Source of the DNA: Clitoria ternatea
Lineage: Eukaryota > Streptophyta > Magnoliopsida > Fabales > Fabaceae
Length of the DNA stretch: 64,000 bases
NCBI GenBank assembly: GCA_037962975.1
Contig: CM075675.1
Coordinates: 9,372,001 to 9,436,000 of the forward strand
Reading direction: 5' to 3'
Shown: positions 11,760 through 23,907 of the stretch, in pieces
Layout of the letters: every line of letters begins with the position of its first letter
How positions within the stretch are numbered: the stretch's first letter is position 1
The notes under the pieces: generated by a model
Database searches by the model: none
The model's input: only the letters and a program-made list of their open reading frames with translations
What the model was told of the DNA's origin: nothing
Position numbers and translations under genes: made by a program

Positions 11760-13800
11760 ATCCCTAAAGCTTACAAAATTTAGAAAAAAAAAATTCACGA
11801 ATCATGACAACCTCAGTGAATTAGTTCAACAACCTAAATGATATACAGTTCAACAGTGGAATTATAAACTACAAGCCCTAATGGGCTTATGAAATTGACC
11901 TACCTAAGTTATAGGTCCCTAAACCTAACAATGGACAAGGTATCCTTCCTTTCCCATATATGAAGATATGAGTAAAGAAACAAGGAATGTCGACCTTAGG
12001 GCGTTATTAAAAAAAATCAAGTGCATATCAATTCGCCATCACATCAGCCCAAACAATCCCTAGACATATGGAGAATTCATCCTCCAACATAAAGCACAAC
12101 ACCATTATAAGACTCGTATTAAACCTCTAGTGAGATATCAGTTACCTATCCACTAACAATCATATAATTATATTTTATATATCATCACACACACTAAGAG
12201 ATGACATCAAGCCTCACATGCATAATTACTTATCAGCTTGGGCCAATAGAAAGGTCATACCAAAACTTAATATATTAAACAACACTCAACTTTTGGCATC
12301 ACATACATGCATATGCCAATTTAAGCCAAATGAAGGGCTATATAAAACTTCACATATCATAAAGTATACTACATTACCATAATATTTACACATCCACATT
12401 GACATCACCACAAAAGGATTAATTATAAAATTGCCCTAGCATTACATTACTCCTGTCTCTGAGCTCACTGAGCGGTATCATCACCCTAAAAGCTCACTAA
12501 AATGAAAATTAAAGGGTAAGTACCACTCCAAGCAGTAAATGACAATCTTACACGTAAAAAATAAATTTACCCATTGGGTCTTGTAATGTAAAATATTGCA
12601 ACCATAACACAATAGCATTTATGCCAACAAACCATATCTTAAACATCAATTTAATTTCCACTATCACTAGATACCTGTCAATTATTAATTCAATTCTAAA
12701 ATATTACCAATTGCAAATCAATCATCAATTCAACCTTAAAAATTACTAAACACAATATCAGACATCATTCAATTCCAAGCATTTCTAAATACATATTAAT
12801 CATCAATTCAACCTCAAACATATCATCATATATATGTCAATCATCCATTCAACATCAATACTACCAGGTGTATATGTGTGTGTGTGTATATATATATATC
12901 AATGAACATTTCAACATCAACTATCACCAAAAACCTCTATATATACATATCTCATTACTCTCTTGATGTGAATGATCAAATGCCATGGACTTTCAAATTC
13001 AATTCTTTTCAAGTGCATAAAAGCATGGAATGCGGATTTGACTCGGTGGGTGACAAATCAAAGTGCCAAGCAAACCAAATTGTTTATTGAGCATAATGGC
13101 TATAATATATCAAAAAGGAAAGTTATTAGTGAACCAAAGCGTTTAACAAACTGAAATGCCATAACATGGACAACCCTAATATCCACGATGAACTAAAGTG
13201 CCATAAAAGTGGATATCTCAAATATCTATGTCAAACTAAAGTGTCATACTTGTAGATATCTCCCAAAACGAACCGAAGCAATGGAAAAACCGAAGTGTCA
13301 AGGACGAAATTTGTTCTCAGGGATATAAAGCTCCTCCTTAAAAGCAACCCCTTCCACTAGGGTAAGCAACAAGAGACCCTATAACTCTTGTGCTTAAACA
13401 AAATGCATATGATGTCATGAACCATTATCATTAACAGGTGTTTTATAAAAGAGGAACCGTAACCAATAGTTTGAGAGGCCCAAAGTAAATTTTACAAATA
13501 AGTCTTTCATAAGTTTTTACAAATTTAGGTTTGTCCTACTCTCGCAGTTGTAATTTTTTAGTTTTTAAAATAAATTTGAAAATAAATCTTAATTATATAA
13601 AGTAGTTTAATTAAGTTATAATACATTTTCAAATAGTAAAAGAATTAATACTTGTTTTTAATTAATTAATTATTTTTATAACATATTTTTAAAAATTTAT
13701 AAAAAAGATTAAGGCTTTTCTTCTATAAAATTTAGGGGCTTAAGGCAAGGACATTAATGGCCTTACCTTTAGGCTGTCCCGTATAATAACAGTCTTATTA
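11760..13800. other. Unresolved repeat-like DNA
   Basis: No gene is visible. 12640-12860 has degenerate repeated words such as ATCATCAATTCAACCT. 12870-12900 has a short (TG)n(TA)n microsatellite. 13090-13300 repeats AACTAAAGTGCCATAA-like blocks. The sequence resembles LTR or leader DNA of legume gypsy elements in the minus orientation, but no paired LTR or primer-binding site was found. Confidence 0.3.
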
Positions 13801-14431
13801 AGAGGTTGATTCAACATTTAAAAGTCTTCATCTAACCAATTGTTTATAATTAACACCTCAATTAGTCATGTGTTCTTGTTAGCATCAATCAACAATTGTG
13901 TTAACATCTTTAGTAACTTTAACACAAATAAACGAATTTAAAAATATTTTGGAACATAAATGATTAAATTAACAAAAAGTAAACTTAAAAAAGATAGAAC
14001 TAGATATTACTTGAACATAAAAGATTGAAGATTTATTTTTAAACATCTTATATAAAGTACTGAACCTGTTAGAGGTGACATGGTGATTCAAAGACATGGT
14101 GCGAAAGGGTTGATGATGAGAATGGGTTGTGATTTTGGGTTCTATTTATGTTTATTTGGGGTGGCAAATTGGGCCTGGATTGGGTCTGGCCCGCTTAGGC
14201 CCACCTAAATATGGGTCAAACCACAAAAGGAAAATAGATCAAGAATTTGGTCGTGTCCCATTTAGAGGTGGGTTGACAGCGGTTGACAAGCCAACCCACT
14301 TTTCTCTTCCTCCTAATTTTTAATATGTTTTTTATCAAAAAATTATTTTTAATAAAATAACTCTTTATATATAATTTTTTTTTGTAGTGCCCATTTTTTA
14401 TTTTAACCCACTAAAAAGTAATAATTTTTAA
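13801..14431. other. AT-rich DNA and left part of a repeat split by the Tat element
   Basis: No gene. From about 14158, GGGGTGGCAAATTGGGCCTGG and repeated GGGTC/GGCCC words look like one end of a hAT-like or MITE-like repeat. Its other part would continue after the Tat element at 26293-26470 (GACCCAAC-rich, ending near TTTTTGACATGCTGACCC). This is only a resemblance. Confidence 0.3.
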
Positions 14432-14436
14432 AAAGT

Positions 14437-15239
14437 TGAACTGGTCTGGACCGGGGTCTAGGATCCGGTGTGGGACCAGCCACAAGAGTACAGGTGTTTT
14501 TAGTGTTTGCACACTGGAACAGTGTGTATCCGATGTATTAATCCGGTCTCTCAGTGGGAGAGGTCGGTCTTGTTGTCCTGGAGATCCTTCACACCAACGT
14601 TTCACGTTGCAGGGGGGCGAAAGGTGGTGCCACCTACGAAGATTCTCCGACGCTCAAGTTAGAAGAGTGTAAGAACTCAGTGAATGCTCAAGCGAAGTAA
14701 CAGTAAAGTGTGAGATAGAACAACGATACCATGCATGTGTGTTGAAATGAGCTATTTGTAGTTGTACGTAAGAAAATGAGTCGTTGGGTACAGGTGGGTC
14801 CCTTAGCTCTGATAGCGTGTATATTATGTCAATCAGGGTGGCTTAACTTTCAGAATGTGTCAGGGGGGTAGGTCAATTATCAGGGTACGACTCTCTAGGG
14901 AGAGGGGAGGATAATCACCTTTTCCGCATAATCTGCTGACACATCCACTTACTTTCTGAGGCCATTGACGTGACATATTTTGCTACATACAGTGTCTTCG
15001 CTGATAAGTTATTAGGGGCTCTTATCTTGCTGTGACTGAAAAGCCAACAGTTATATAAATGTCCTATGAAAATGAACAAAGAACCGTTATGGGATATATA
15101 AGTGGGGCAATCGTGTGATGAGGACGGACGGCCAGACATCGGAAATCCGGTGTGGTAATGTTGAACCAGGACACCGGTTTTCCTTATATGAGGTCACTCT
15201 GACGTCACAAGAATGGGGGCCGGTATCCAGACCGGATCA
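14437..15239 (-). repeat. 3' LTR of the Tat element
   Basis: 803 bp, aligned without gaps to 25485-26287. Eleven substitutions were counted by eye, mostly transitions. Confidence 0.95.
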
Positions 15240-15251
15240 TCTGTCCCCTAG
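15240..15251 (-). other. Polypurine tract of the Tat element
   Basis: The minus strand reads TAGGGGACAGA directly against the 3' LTR, the expected place for the plus-strand DNA primer during reverse transcription. Confidence 0.6.
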
Positions 15252-15921
15252 CTTGTATGAGGGACTGTTAAGTTGCTCATATGAGCTACACAACTCTAGA
15301 GAAGTCTAGATGCCGGTAGCATATTTTGGAAGATCTTTGGGAGCTCTGTGGCATCCGCTCTAATAAACGGGTGACCGCTCTTCTCGCGTTGCGTACAACG
15401 GATCAGACAGCATAAAATAAATAATGGAAATCCCAAGAGTCTTTGAAAATCGAAACCCTTGGTATTCGAAAAGTGGTTGGGAGGCATTAAATGCGCATGG
15501 CATGATTGGACAGTAAATGCGTTTTTTACGCACGAGCCATCATTACCCAAGAGTGTAACCGTCGATTGGGCTTATTGGGCCTGGATTCAAACTGAATGGG
15601 GGCCCATTTTGCCAAAATGTTCACTGAAACGTTACCATTTTCCCGCCCGTACGTGACGAAACGACGGAGTCGTTTCAATCTGAAAAGGTTGCGTTTTGAT
15701 GTAAGCCTTATGACCTTCGACGAAACACTGTGCTTCTTCGTTACCTATAAAAGGAACTCTTAGCAGATTTTGGAATCCACTCTTGTTTTCAAGCTTAGTG
15801 AAACTCTGCTCAAATTTCTTTGGAATTTCTCTGTCGTCTTCAAACATCTCAAAGATCTTCTTCCTTTAGGTAACCTCCCTTTCCTTCAACTCCTTGTAAT
15901 TTTTGTCATTCTATTTCCACC

Positions 15922-18587
15922 ATGCGATCTAGAGCAGGCCACACTGGTCCTTCAAACAGGGGGAGTTTTGGCTCTCGCGCCCCCCTTAGCCACCGTGGTG
16001 GGAGGATTCCGGCGAATCCTCCTGTGGCTGGGCCCCGTCGCTCAGAGAGAGCCGAAGCCTCTTCCTCACGAGCGTCTTCTTCCCAACGTCGCTCTGAGGC
16101 TCCCCTTGACTCGAGGGCTACCAGCCGCTCTGATGAGGGGTCAAGTGCTGAAGGTTACCTCTCTGACAATGTTGCTTTTTACCACAGTACATACGCATTC
16201 CACCGTGCCTGCATAACCATGGACCTTCCAGGACGTGGAAAAACACCGGTTCTCCGCTCTGCTGAAGGGTGTGTCAACGTTGTTGCACACCGGCTTGACT
16301 GGGAGAAACTCAACAGGGAAAAACCCTACTGCTGGGTGGAGGAGGAATTCCTAGAGATCCCTTCGCACCATGCAAGTGAGGAGGAATGCACGGTCTCTTT
16401 CCGCTGCAAAATATATTCAGATAAAAAGTACAAGGCGTGATACGCTGTGATGGCACCACATCCCTCTGAAAGAATATGCCACAGCGTCCCTGATGTGAGG
16501 TCGGTCTATATGTACGACTTCGTCTTCTTGAAACTGGGAGTACGTTTCCCCATGACGGAGTTCCAGATGGCCGTCCTGCGTTTCCTAGACTGCGCCCCCA
16601 CGCAACTACATCCCAACGGTTGGGGTCTTGTCCGGGCTCTGGAGGTTCTGGGGGAGCATTTCAACTTCTCCGCCACTGTGGCCAAGCTATTTTACTATTG
16701 CCAAGTGGTCCATCGTGCTAATAAGAAGGGCGGCCTTGGGTTCATTACTCTCCGTAGTGACTCAAGGGTTGTAAATTTCAAGTCTTATACGGAATCCGCG
16801 AAGGTGGATGGACGCTCCTTCAAACACTACTATACACAGGTCCGGATTCAACCAAATAAGCCGGTCTTCTGGCGGAACAAGGAGGGGTTTACCAAGTTTC
16901 CCCTTAGCTGGACGCACGAGCATTTTCTCCTTATGAGCCGTGCTTATTATACAGACGAGAGCGAACTTTCCCCTCACTCTGTTGAGGTCTTGAGCGCCAT
17001 GCAGACGGCCTCAAAGACCCTCAAAGGGTTTTCCAGCCGCCTCCTCTTGGCCGAGGATGATATCAGAAACACCTACCTCCGTAATACCCGCTCTTAATTT
17101 CTTTGTGTTGTATGGTTATTAATGAACTGGTTATTTTTCTTCTTGTATGCTTATTCAACCTTTCTTGTTTTGCAGAACAAATCGAAAAAGCCTGCCTAGA
17201 GATTTTGTCGTTAAGGACCATGATGGCTGACGACGATTCCTCCTCTGAGGAGAACGAAATCCAGGCAAAGAGGAACGCCACCAAAACTCCCCTCATTCCT
17301 CTGACCTCTGCGGTAGGAGATGAGGTTCCTCTCTTCGATGAGGAGGAAACTGAACAACAACCTGAGGCCACTGGAGCGGGCAACGAGGAGGCTGTACCAG
17401 AGAAGAAGAAAAAGAGGCACCTGGTCAAGAAGGCAGATCAGGAAAAGCCCTCCTCTGGTGACCCTGCGAAGAAGCATCAGAGGACAGCCAAAGAAACTGG
17501 ATTGAAGAAGGACAAGGGAAAGAAACCCGTTCCTGAATCCTCCACCCCTTATTCACAAAATGCTTCAGAGCCGGACTCTGGGAATGGTCCTCCTCCGGCG
17601 TTTGAGCCTCCGCGTGACTCCTTCCTCTCCCCTTACTTATGGTTCCAGGGGTCTATGCCTCCCACTCTTCCAAAGGCAAGGTATTGCCTCCGCCCCTCCC
17701 TCGACGCCGCTGGGGTCCGAGGAGCTTGCAAGGCCGGACGTTGGCAGTTGGATGAACTATCCGGCCTCCTTGAGTCCCTGAGCGAGAAGGCAGACTATAT
17801 GGATCAAGTTGAAAAACTTGAGACCGAACTCGCGGTGAAGGAGAAATGGGCGACCAAGCAAGCTGAAGTTCACAGGGGCGTGGAGTCAGAATTGAAGAAA
17901 ACTAAGGAAACGCTCCAGAGGAAAACTGAAGAGGCGAGCCAAGTGCATTTTGTGAACAAGGCCCTAGAGCGGGAAGTTGCCGACCTCCAGAAAAAGAACA
18001 AATCCATACCCCTCCTTGAAGAGGAATTACAACTGGAGAAGAAGAGATCGGCTAAGCTTGCTGACGATCTCAAAATTATGGAGGACGGTCGCAACAAAGA
18101 CCTTGGGGAGTGGGAGAGCATTCGGAAAGAGATGCAAGCCCAAATTGATGAACTCAAGAAGGGTGGTGCGAGTGCTGGGCCTTCAGAAGAGGATTTTGCC
18201 AAGGTTCAGAGGAAACTAGCTGCAACGAAGGCCAAGGCTTCCAAAGCCTTGGAGATATGCAAAAATGTGGCGTATGAATCCTTCGGCCTGGCCCTTCGTC
18301 AAGTCTACTATTGTAACCCCGGAGTGCAACTGAATCTGTACGGATTAGATCCGTTCTTCGAATTCCATGGGGGAAGACTTGTCGAAGTTCATAAGGACGG
18401 CTCGCACCATGAACCCCGTGAATCTCTGTACGAACTGCCTCCCCTCCCAGAAGGTCAAAGTATGGAGCCAGCAACGTCCACCGCTGCCTCTGGAGCTGAA
18501 GTACAAGAAGGTGCCCAAACTGGAGTGGAAGACAAGACGGAGAAGGCAGGAGTGCCCACTGCGGAGGATCAAACACCGGCCTCTTAA
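15922..18587 (+). pseudogene. Antisense ORF of the Tat element, 'gypsy-type transposon' domain protein
   Basis: This gene runs opposite to gag-pol, between pol and the 3' LTR. The N-terminal ~75 residues are Arg/Ser-rich. The middle (16447-17080) resembles the Pfam 'putative gypsy type transposon' domain (PF04195), with FLKLGVRFPMTEFQMAVL and QLHPNGWGLVRALEVL. The C-terminal part is acidic and Lys-rich, then a long coiled coil (about 17760-18130), ending FGLALRQVYYCNPGVQ and a short tail. A GT-AG intron at 17081-17175 (GTAATACC to TTTTGCAG) joins NTYL to QQIEK in frame. One in-frame TGA at 16438-16440 (KA-stop-YAVMA) breaks the first exon and is probably a mutated arginine codon. The start at 15922 is the first ATG that opens the long frame. 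Antisense ORFs of this kind are known in some Tat elements, and their role is not established. Confidence 0.8.
17081..17175 (+). other. Predicted intron in the antisense ORF
   Basis: 95 bp, AT- and T-rich, donor CC|GTAATA and acceptor TTTTGCAG|AA. Splicing removes the TAA at 17095-17097 and restores one continuous frame across the junction. Confidence 0.6.
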
Positions 18588-19293
18588 TTTTATGCTTTCA
18601 TTCATAGCCGTGTTCTGGGATCGGCTCCAGTTTTAAAACACCCTGTAACCTGCATATTTTCTTATTTTTGAAAATAAAATTCACTATTACTTTTCTTCAA
18701 CTGCTTGCGTCGAATGTGTGATTACTGAATAACTTAGTGTTATACAAAACACTTTATTGTTTTCAATGCTTTACGAATCCGTTCTGCGTGGTTACCTAGC
18801 TGCTTAAAGCGTACTTATCGCACCGGATTAAGATAACAAATTGTAACAAATAAATGACAATTAAGTTAAAGCATGCCCTGTCCCCAAGTGTAAGTACATT
18901 GGGAAGGGAGAGTTTATCTCAAGGATTACCTTTTAACTTTTTAAAAAGATAGAAATGCTTATCTGTCCTCGAAGATGTAGAGCGGGTACGTTAGCGTTCT
19001 ACCGCTCCGGGGTGGATATTCCACAACTGAGGACGGACATTGCCTTTGAATTTTAGTATAACTTTGACAAGGGTAAGCTTTTACGCCTTTCTTTTGAGGT
19101 TCGGTTTGGTCCTACATCTCAAGTCTTCACACGGTGTTCGGTTCGATCCTACTAACCGTACTTGGAGTTCAGTGCAATCCTACAATCCAAGCCTTCAACA
19201 CGGGGTTCGGATCAGGGCTAATCCTGAACCTACTGCGCCCGTTACTCGAGGTTCAACGCGGTTTTTTGTGTGAACCGGCCTACTGCGCCCAAG
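18588..19293. other. Non-coding spacer of the Tat element
   Basis: It lies between the end of the antisense gene and the minisatellite. It contains degenerate relatives of the downstream repeat (GTTCGGTTTGGTCCTAC, GTTCGGTTCGATCCTAC), so the array may have grown from this region. No ORF of interest. Confidence 0.5.
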
Positions 19294-19644
19294 CCTTCGC
19301 ATGGGGTTCGGTTTGTGGCCTTGAAAAAGGACCAGCCTTACAACCCATGTAGTCTTCGAATGGGGTTCGGTTTGTGGCCTTGAAAAAGGACCAGCCCTAC
19401 AACCCATGTAGTCTTCGAATGGGGTTCGGTTTGTGGCCTTGAAAAAGGACCAGCCCTACAACCCATGTAGTCTTCGAATGGGGTTCGGTTTGTGGCCTTG
19501 AAAAAGGACCAGCCCTACAACCCATGTAGTCTTCGAATGGGGTTCGGTTTATGGCCTTGAAAAAAGGACCAGCCCTACAACCCATGTTGTCTTCAAATGG
19601 GGTTCGGTTTGTGGCCTTGAAAAAGGACCAGCCCTACAACCCAT
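19294..19644. repeat. 59-bp tandem repeat (about six copies) in the Tat 3' region
   Basis: The unit contains GGGGTTCGGTTTGTGGCC, TTGAAAAAGGACCAGCCC and TACAACCCATGTAGTCTTCG. Each copy is shifted one base per 60, giving a 59-bp period, and the copies are nearly identical. The array lies downstream of pol in transcript terms, in the hypervariable 3' region known to seed satellite DNA from plant Tat/Ogre elements. Confidence 0.9.
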
Positions 19645-19980
19645 TCCCCCTCAAGGAGTTACATCATCGAAACACACGATGTGTGATTGAGATCATCCGT
19701 CCTGAGGGGTCTTCATCAGTTCCTCGAGGAGTTATATCATCAACTACAGAATTGGTAGCTGACTCCATCCGTCCTGAAGTGTATGCGTATTAACTACGGC
19801 TATAAATCACAACACATAAGAAACGTGAGAATGATAGGGTGGTTAAAATGTGTTCTCATTAAAATTGTAAGTACATTACATGAAAAGCGTAGTTGGGGTC
19901 ATGCCTCGTTAAAACCTTCTTGAGAAAACCCAATGGGAAAAAACTCAAGTAAGGAAAAAGAGTACACGCCGTCTTACCAA

Positions 19981-22900
19981 CTAGCTGTAATAGATACGTA
20001 AGTTCTGAGTGTTCCATTTGTTGCGGATTGGAGTTCCATCAAGCTCTTCCAATCGGTATGACCCTTTTCCAGTCACTTCAGAAACTCTATAAGGACCTTC
20101 CCACATTGGTGCTAGCTTCCCTTGGTGGGCGAATTTATTCCCCACACTTGCCTTTCTCAAAACAAGATCTCCGGTGTTGAAAGCTCTGTACTGGACACGT
20201 TTATTATACCGGAGTGCTGCCTTTGCTTTTATTGCCTGATCTCTGACGAAGGCCTTTTCCCTTAACTCCTGGAGGACGTCCAGTTCTGATGCCAAATTGG
20301 CGTTGTTATCTTCAGCTGAAAAATACTCCACACGAGCCGATCTTGTTTGTAACTCCACTGGAATCATCGCCTCAACCCCGTACGTCAGCCGGTATGGGGA
20401 TTCGTTGGTTGAAGAATGAGGCGTAGTGCGGTATGCCCATAAAACATGACATAACTGGTCAGTCCATCCTCCCTTCGCTTCTCCCAGACGCTTCTTCAAA
20501 CCCTTTAGCACTTCTCGGTTGGCTACCTCTGCTTGTCCATTGGTTTGGGGGTGTTCAACAGATGAAAATATCTGAATTATCCCCAGTCCTTCAAGCAAAT
20601 CTGTGAACTTTTTGTCTGTAAATTGGGTGCCGTTGTCGGTCACAATCCGCCCTGGCACCCCGAACCGAGCTATGATATTTTCATACACGAAACGTCTTGT
20701 TCGTGCAGAAGTGATATGCACTACTGGTTCTGCCTCGATCCACTTGGTGAAGTAGTCTACCCCCACGATCAAATATTTGATACCTCCTGGCGCAGTGGGG
20801 AATGGGCCCAAAATATCAAGGCCCCACTGGTAGAACGGCCAAGCACAGCAGATGAAGATAGCTCTTGGGCCGGTGTATGGTGAAGATTGGAGAATTTTTG
20901 ACAAGCGTCGCACTTCCTCACAAAATCTGCGGAATCTTGCTTTACCGTGGGCCACCAATATCCAGCCCTGAGGACTTTTCTCATTAAGCTTCGGCCCCCA
21001 GCATGGTGCCCACATTGCCCCTCGTGTACCTCCTCCAAAACCGCTTGAACTTCGTCCTCTCTTAAATACAAAAGATATGGGACAGAGAATCCCCTTTTGT
21101 AGAGAACACCATCGACCATAGTGAAATCGTCTTCTCTCTTTCTCATCAGTGGGAAGTTGACCATCAGCTAGATAACGAATATAGGGAATGACCCAAGAAT
21201 CTTCATATGGATAACTCACCATGATAGCGTTCAGAGAAGGGTACAAAGGTATGCTAGGTGATGTCAGAGTGCTTTGAACCACCGTTGTCGTGCTACCGGG
21301 CTGCTTTGTACTTACTAATCTAGACAAGATGTCTGCTCTGGTGTTTTCTTCTCTGGGCACATGCTTGAACTCTAAAACTTCAAATCTTCCCTTTAATTCA
21401 TTAACACAATTCAAGTATAATTGAAGTTGCGGCTCCTTTGCCTGGTACTCCCCCTGGATCTGCGAAATCACCAGTTGGGAATCACTGCACAGTGTGACTG
21501 CTGATGCTCCAATGTCAATCGCCGCACGGAGACCGGCCAAGCATGCTTCGTATTCAGCTTGGTTGTTGGAGGTTTTGAAATTGAATCGGAGGGAAATTTC
21601 TAGGTGCACACCATCATCACTTTCTACCACCACACCTGCTCCACAACCCTTGTTGTTTGACGATCCATCAACGTAAATGGTCCAATGCGCTCGAGGGGTG
21701 GCCGGGTCCACCCCAGTCATCTCCACAACAAAATCGGCCAACACTTGCGCCTTGATGGCTCCTCGAGGCTCATATGAAATTTCAAATTCAGACAGCTCGA
21801 TAGACCATTTTATCATCCTTCTGGCGAGGTCTGTCTTGCTGAGCACTGAACGGAGAGGCAAATCCATTCTCACCAGTACTGGGTGTGCGTGGAAATAGGG
21901 CCTCAACCGTCGTGATGCCCACACGACTGCTAGGGTAGCTTTCTCAATCTTTTGATATCTTCCTTCCATTCCCTGAAACGTCTTACTAGTGAAATACACC
22001 GGCCTCTGCCCTTCAGGGGTTTCTTTAACCAAGGCCAAGCCTAGGGCTTCATCAGAGATTGCTAAGTACAAGATCAAAGTCTCACCTAGGTCAAGCTTAA
22101 CCAAAATTGGTGGACTCGAGAGAACGGCCTTGAGCTGCTGGAAGGCTTGTTCTTGCTCCTCTCCCCATTCAAAACTCTTGTGTTTCTTCAACGCCTTATA
22201 CAAGGGGAGGGACCTGTGCGCCATCTTGGGCATGAAACGAGCTAGGGCGGCCACTTTCCCATTCAACGATTGGACCTCCCTCAGACACTTAGGACTCTGC
22301 ATGTCCAGGATTGCTTGACACTTCCCAGGGTTAGCCTCAATGCCTCGTTGGGTCAACATAAATCCCAAGAATTTCCCAGCTGGAACGGCAAAGGTGCATT
22401 TTAAGGGGTTTAACCTCATGTTGTACTGCCGAAGCCTGGTGAAGACTTGGCGCAGATCTTCAATGTGGTTTCCTCCAGCGGGCGTTTTGGCTATAATATC
22501 ATCAATATAAACTTCGACCAGCCTTGTATGCATCCCTTCAAAGACTTTATTAATCATGCGCTGATAGGTAGCGCCGACGTTCTTCAATCCAAAAGGCATG
22601 ACGGTGTAGCAGAAAACACCGCGGTCATTGATGAAGGCAGTTTTCTCCTGGTCTCCCTCCCACATCGGAATCTGGTTATACCCCGAATAGGCATCCATGA
22701 AGCTGAGGTATTGGTAACCAGATGAATCATCCACCATGCGATGGATGTTAGGCAGGGGGTATGGATCTTTAGGGCAGCAACGGTTAAGATCCACATAATC
22801 TGTACACATTCTCCATTTTCCATTAGCCTTCTGCACCATGACCACATTAGAAAGCCAAGATGAATAACGTATCTCCCTTATAAAACCTGCTTTCAACAAC

Positions 22901-23310
22901 TCCTCTGTCTGCTCGCAGGCGGCCCTCTGCTTCTCCGGTCCCAACCTCCTCTTCTTCTGGGCCACCGGTCTTGTTTCTGGGTACATAGCGAGTTTGTGGC
23001 AACAAAAATCAGGGTCCATCCCAGGCATGTCTGCTGCTGTCCATGCGAAAAGATCTTTGAACTCCTGCAGAAGGGCTAATAAGCGCTGCTCCATAGCAAA
23101 ATCCAGCTTATCATTGATGTGCGTGACCTTCTCTGGGGAATCTCCTAATACAACATCCCTGGAACCACCATCCGGTGTGGGCTTAGAGGGATTGAGTGGA
23201 TCAATCTTTAATTCCGCTCTGGGGTCCAGGTCAATGAGACTGACAGACCCTGCCACTGTTCCTCCGTCGTTCAGCTTCCTCTTCTTGTTGAACACTTCCA
23301 ACTTAACCAT
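19981..23310 (-). pseudogene. pol: Tat element pol: RT, RNase H, archaeal-type RNase H, integrase (frame-damaged)
   Basis: The 1109-codon stretch begins after an in-frame TGA and continues the gag/protease frame. It shows reverse transcriptase (residues ~110-330, catalytic YIDD at 268-271) and a gypsy RNase H region (~370-540). A second RNase H starts HWTIYVDGSS (~565), typical of Tat. The integrase core has VDYFTKW, TDNGTQF and the glutamate in QAEVANRE, and a GPYRV-type C-terminal module. The integrase zinc finger (HEGQCGHHAGG to CDACQKF) is not in this frame but in another, between about 20865 and 21125. Two compensating one-base shifts therefore bracket it, and the annotated frame there is nonsense. 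Pol is inactive unless recoded. Confidence 0.92.
20860..21130 (-). other. Frame-shifted integrase zinc-binding (HHCC) segment
   Basis: In the alternate frame this stretch reads VDGVLYKRGFSVPYL, HEGQCGHHAGGRSLM, AGYWWPTVKQD and CDACQKFSN, the N-terminal HHCC domain of gypsy integrase. The main pol frame enters it near 21125 and resumes near 20865 at WPFYQWGLDILGPFP. Confidence 0.85.
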
Positions 23311-23334
23311 ATTGAGGCTCAGGTTATAACAATA

Positions 23335-23856
23335 TCAAGCCATCTCCTGATCACCGCGGAGAGAGGACACACCGTTGTCCTTGTCAATGAATTTGATCAA
23401 GAGGTGAGGAGTGGAAACAATTGCTTCCATCGCATTCAGTGTTGGACGGCCTATGATACCGTTGTATGGGGATTCCACGTCAATCACCAGGATTCTTGAC
23501 TTGACCGTTCTTGCACCAGACTCTCCTTCAAAAGAAATCAGAGTGTCAAGATACCCCTTGGTGGGTTGCTTGGCTCCATTAAACGCTGTGAGTTCTTGTG
23601 TGTAGGGTTGTAAATCTGCATCATTGAAACCCATTCGTTTGAAACAATTATAAAAGATAACGTCACAAGAACTTCCCTGATCGACGAGGATCCTCTTGAC
23701 ATCCTTGTTGGCTATGACTGCCACGATAACTACTGCATCATCACCTCCTGGAATTGTTGGACCAAAATCATCATCTGTAAATGACACCGTCGGGGCTGTC
23801 ATACCGTCCCTGAAAGGGCGGTTATCCCTCGGTTTGCCCTGGACAGACAGAATCAT
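23335..23856 (-). pseudogene. Tat element aspartic protease segment
   Basis: The segment of 173 codons contains ILVDQGSSCDVIF, the Tat form of the catalytic aspartate motif, and later YNGIIGRPTLNAM, typical of retroviral-type aspartic proteases. It processes the polyprotein. It shares the frame of gag (upstream) and pol (downstream), from which it is cut off only by TGA codons at 23908-23910 and 23335-23337. The sequence around the second, GDQEMA-stop-YCYNLSL, suggests an arginine CGA turned into TGA. The upstream one, IEMIA-stop-GFAGGG, suggests a lost glycine codon. Confidence 0.88.
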
Positions 23857-23907
23857 CCTGTGGTGATTCTTCCGTGCTGTGATTGATGTTCCTCCTCCCG
23901 CAAATCC

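Larger units (their letters stand above)
8691..11760 (-). mobile_element. Truncated CACTA (En/Spm) transposon
   Basis: The left end starts with the diagnostic CACTAG at 8691. About 390 bp of subterminal repeats built on TTTAAACACGGTT in both orientations follow. Inside is a broken, intron-containing ORF on the minus strand with the domains of the second CACTA protein (Transposase_24-type region, then a Ulp1-like C48 peptidase). No matching right end (TAGTG with inverted subterminal repeats) was found before 14 kb, so the right boundary is approximate and the element is probably truncated. No TNP2-type transposase was recognised. Confidence 0.7.

Noticed and set aside
21494..23329. Plus-strand ORFs across pol
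   Set aside because: Antisense shadows of the RT/RNase H coding region. The true antisense gene is at 15922-18587.
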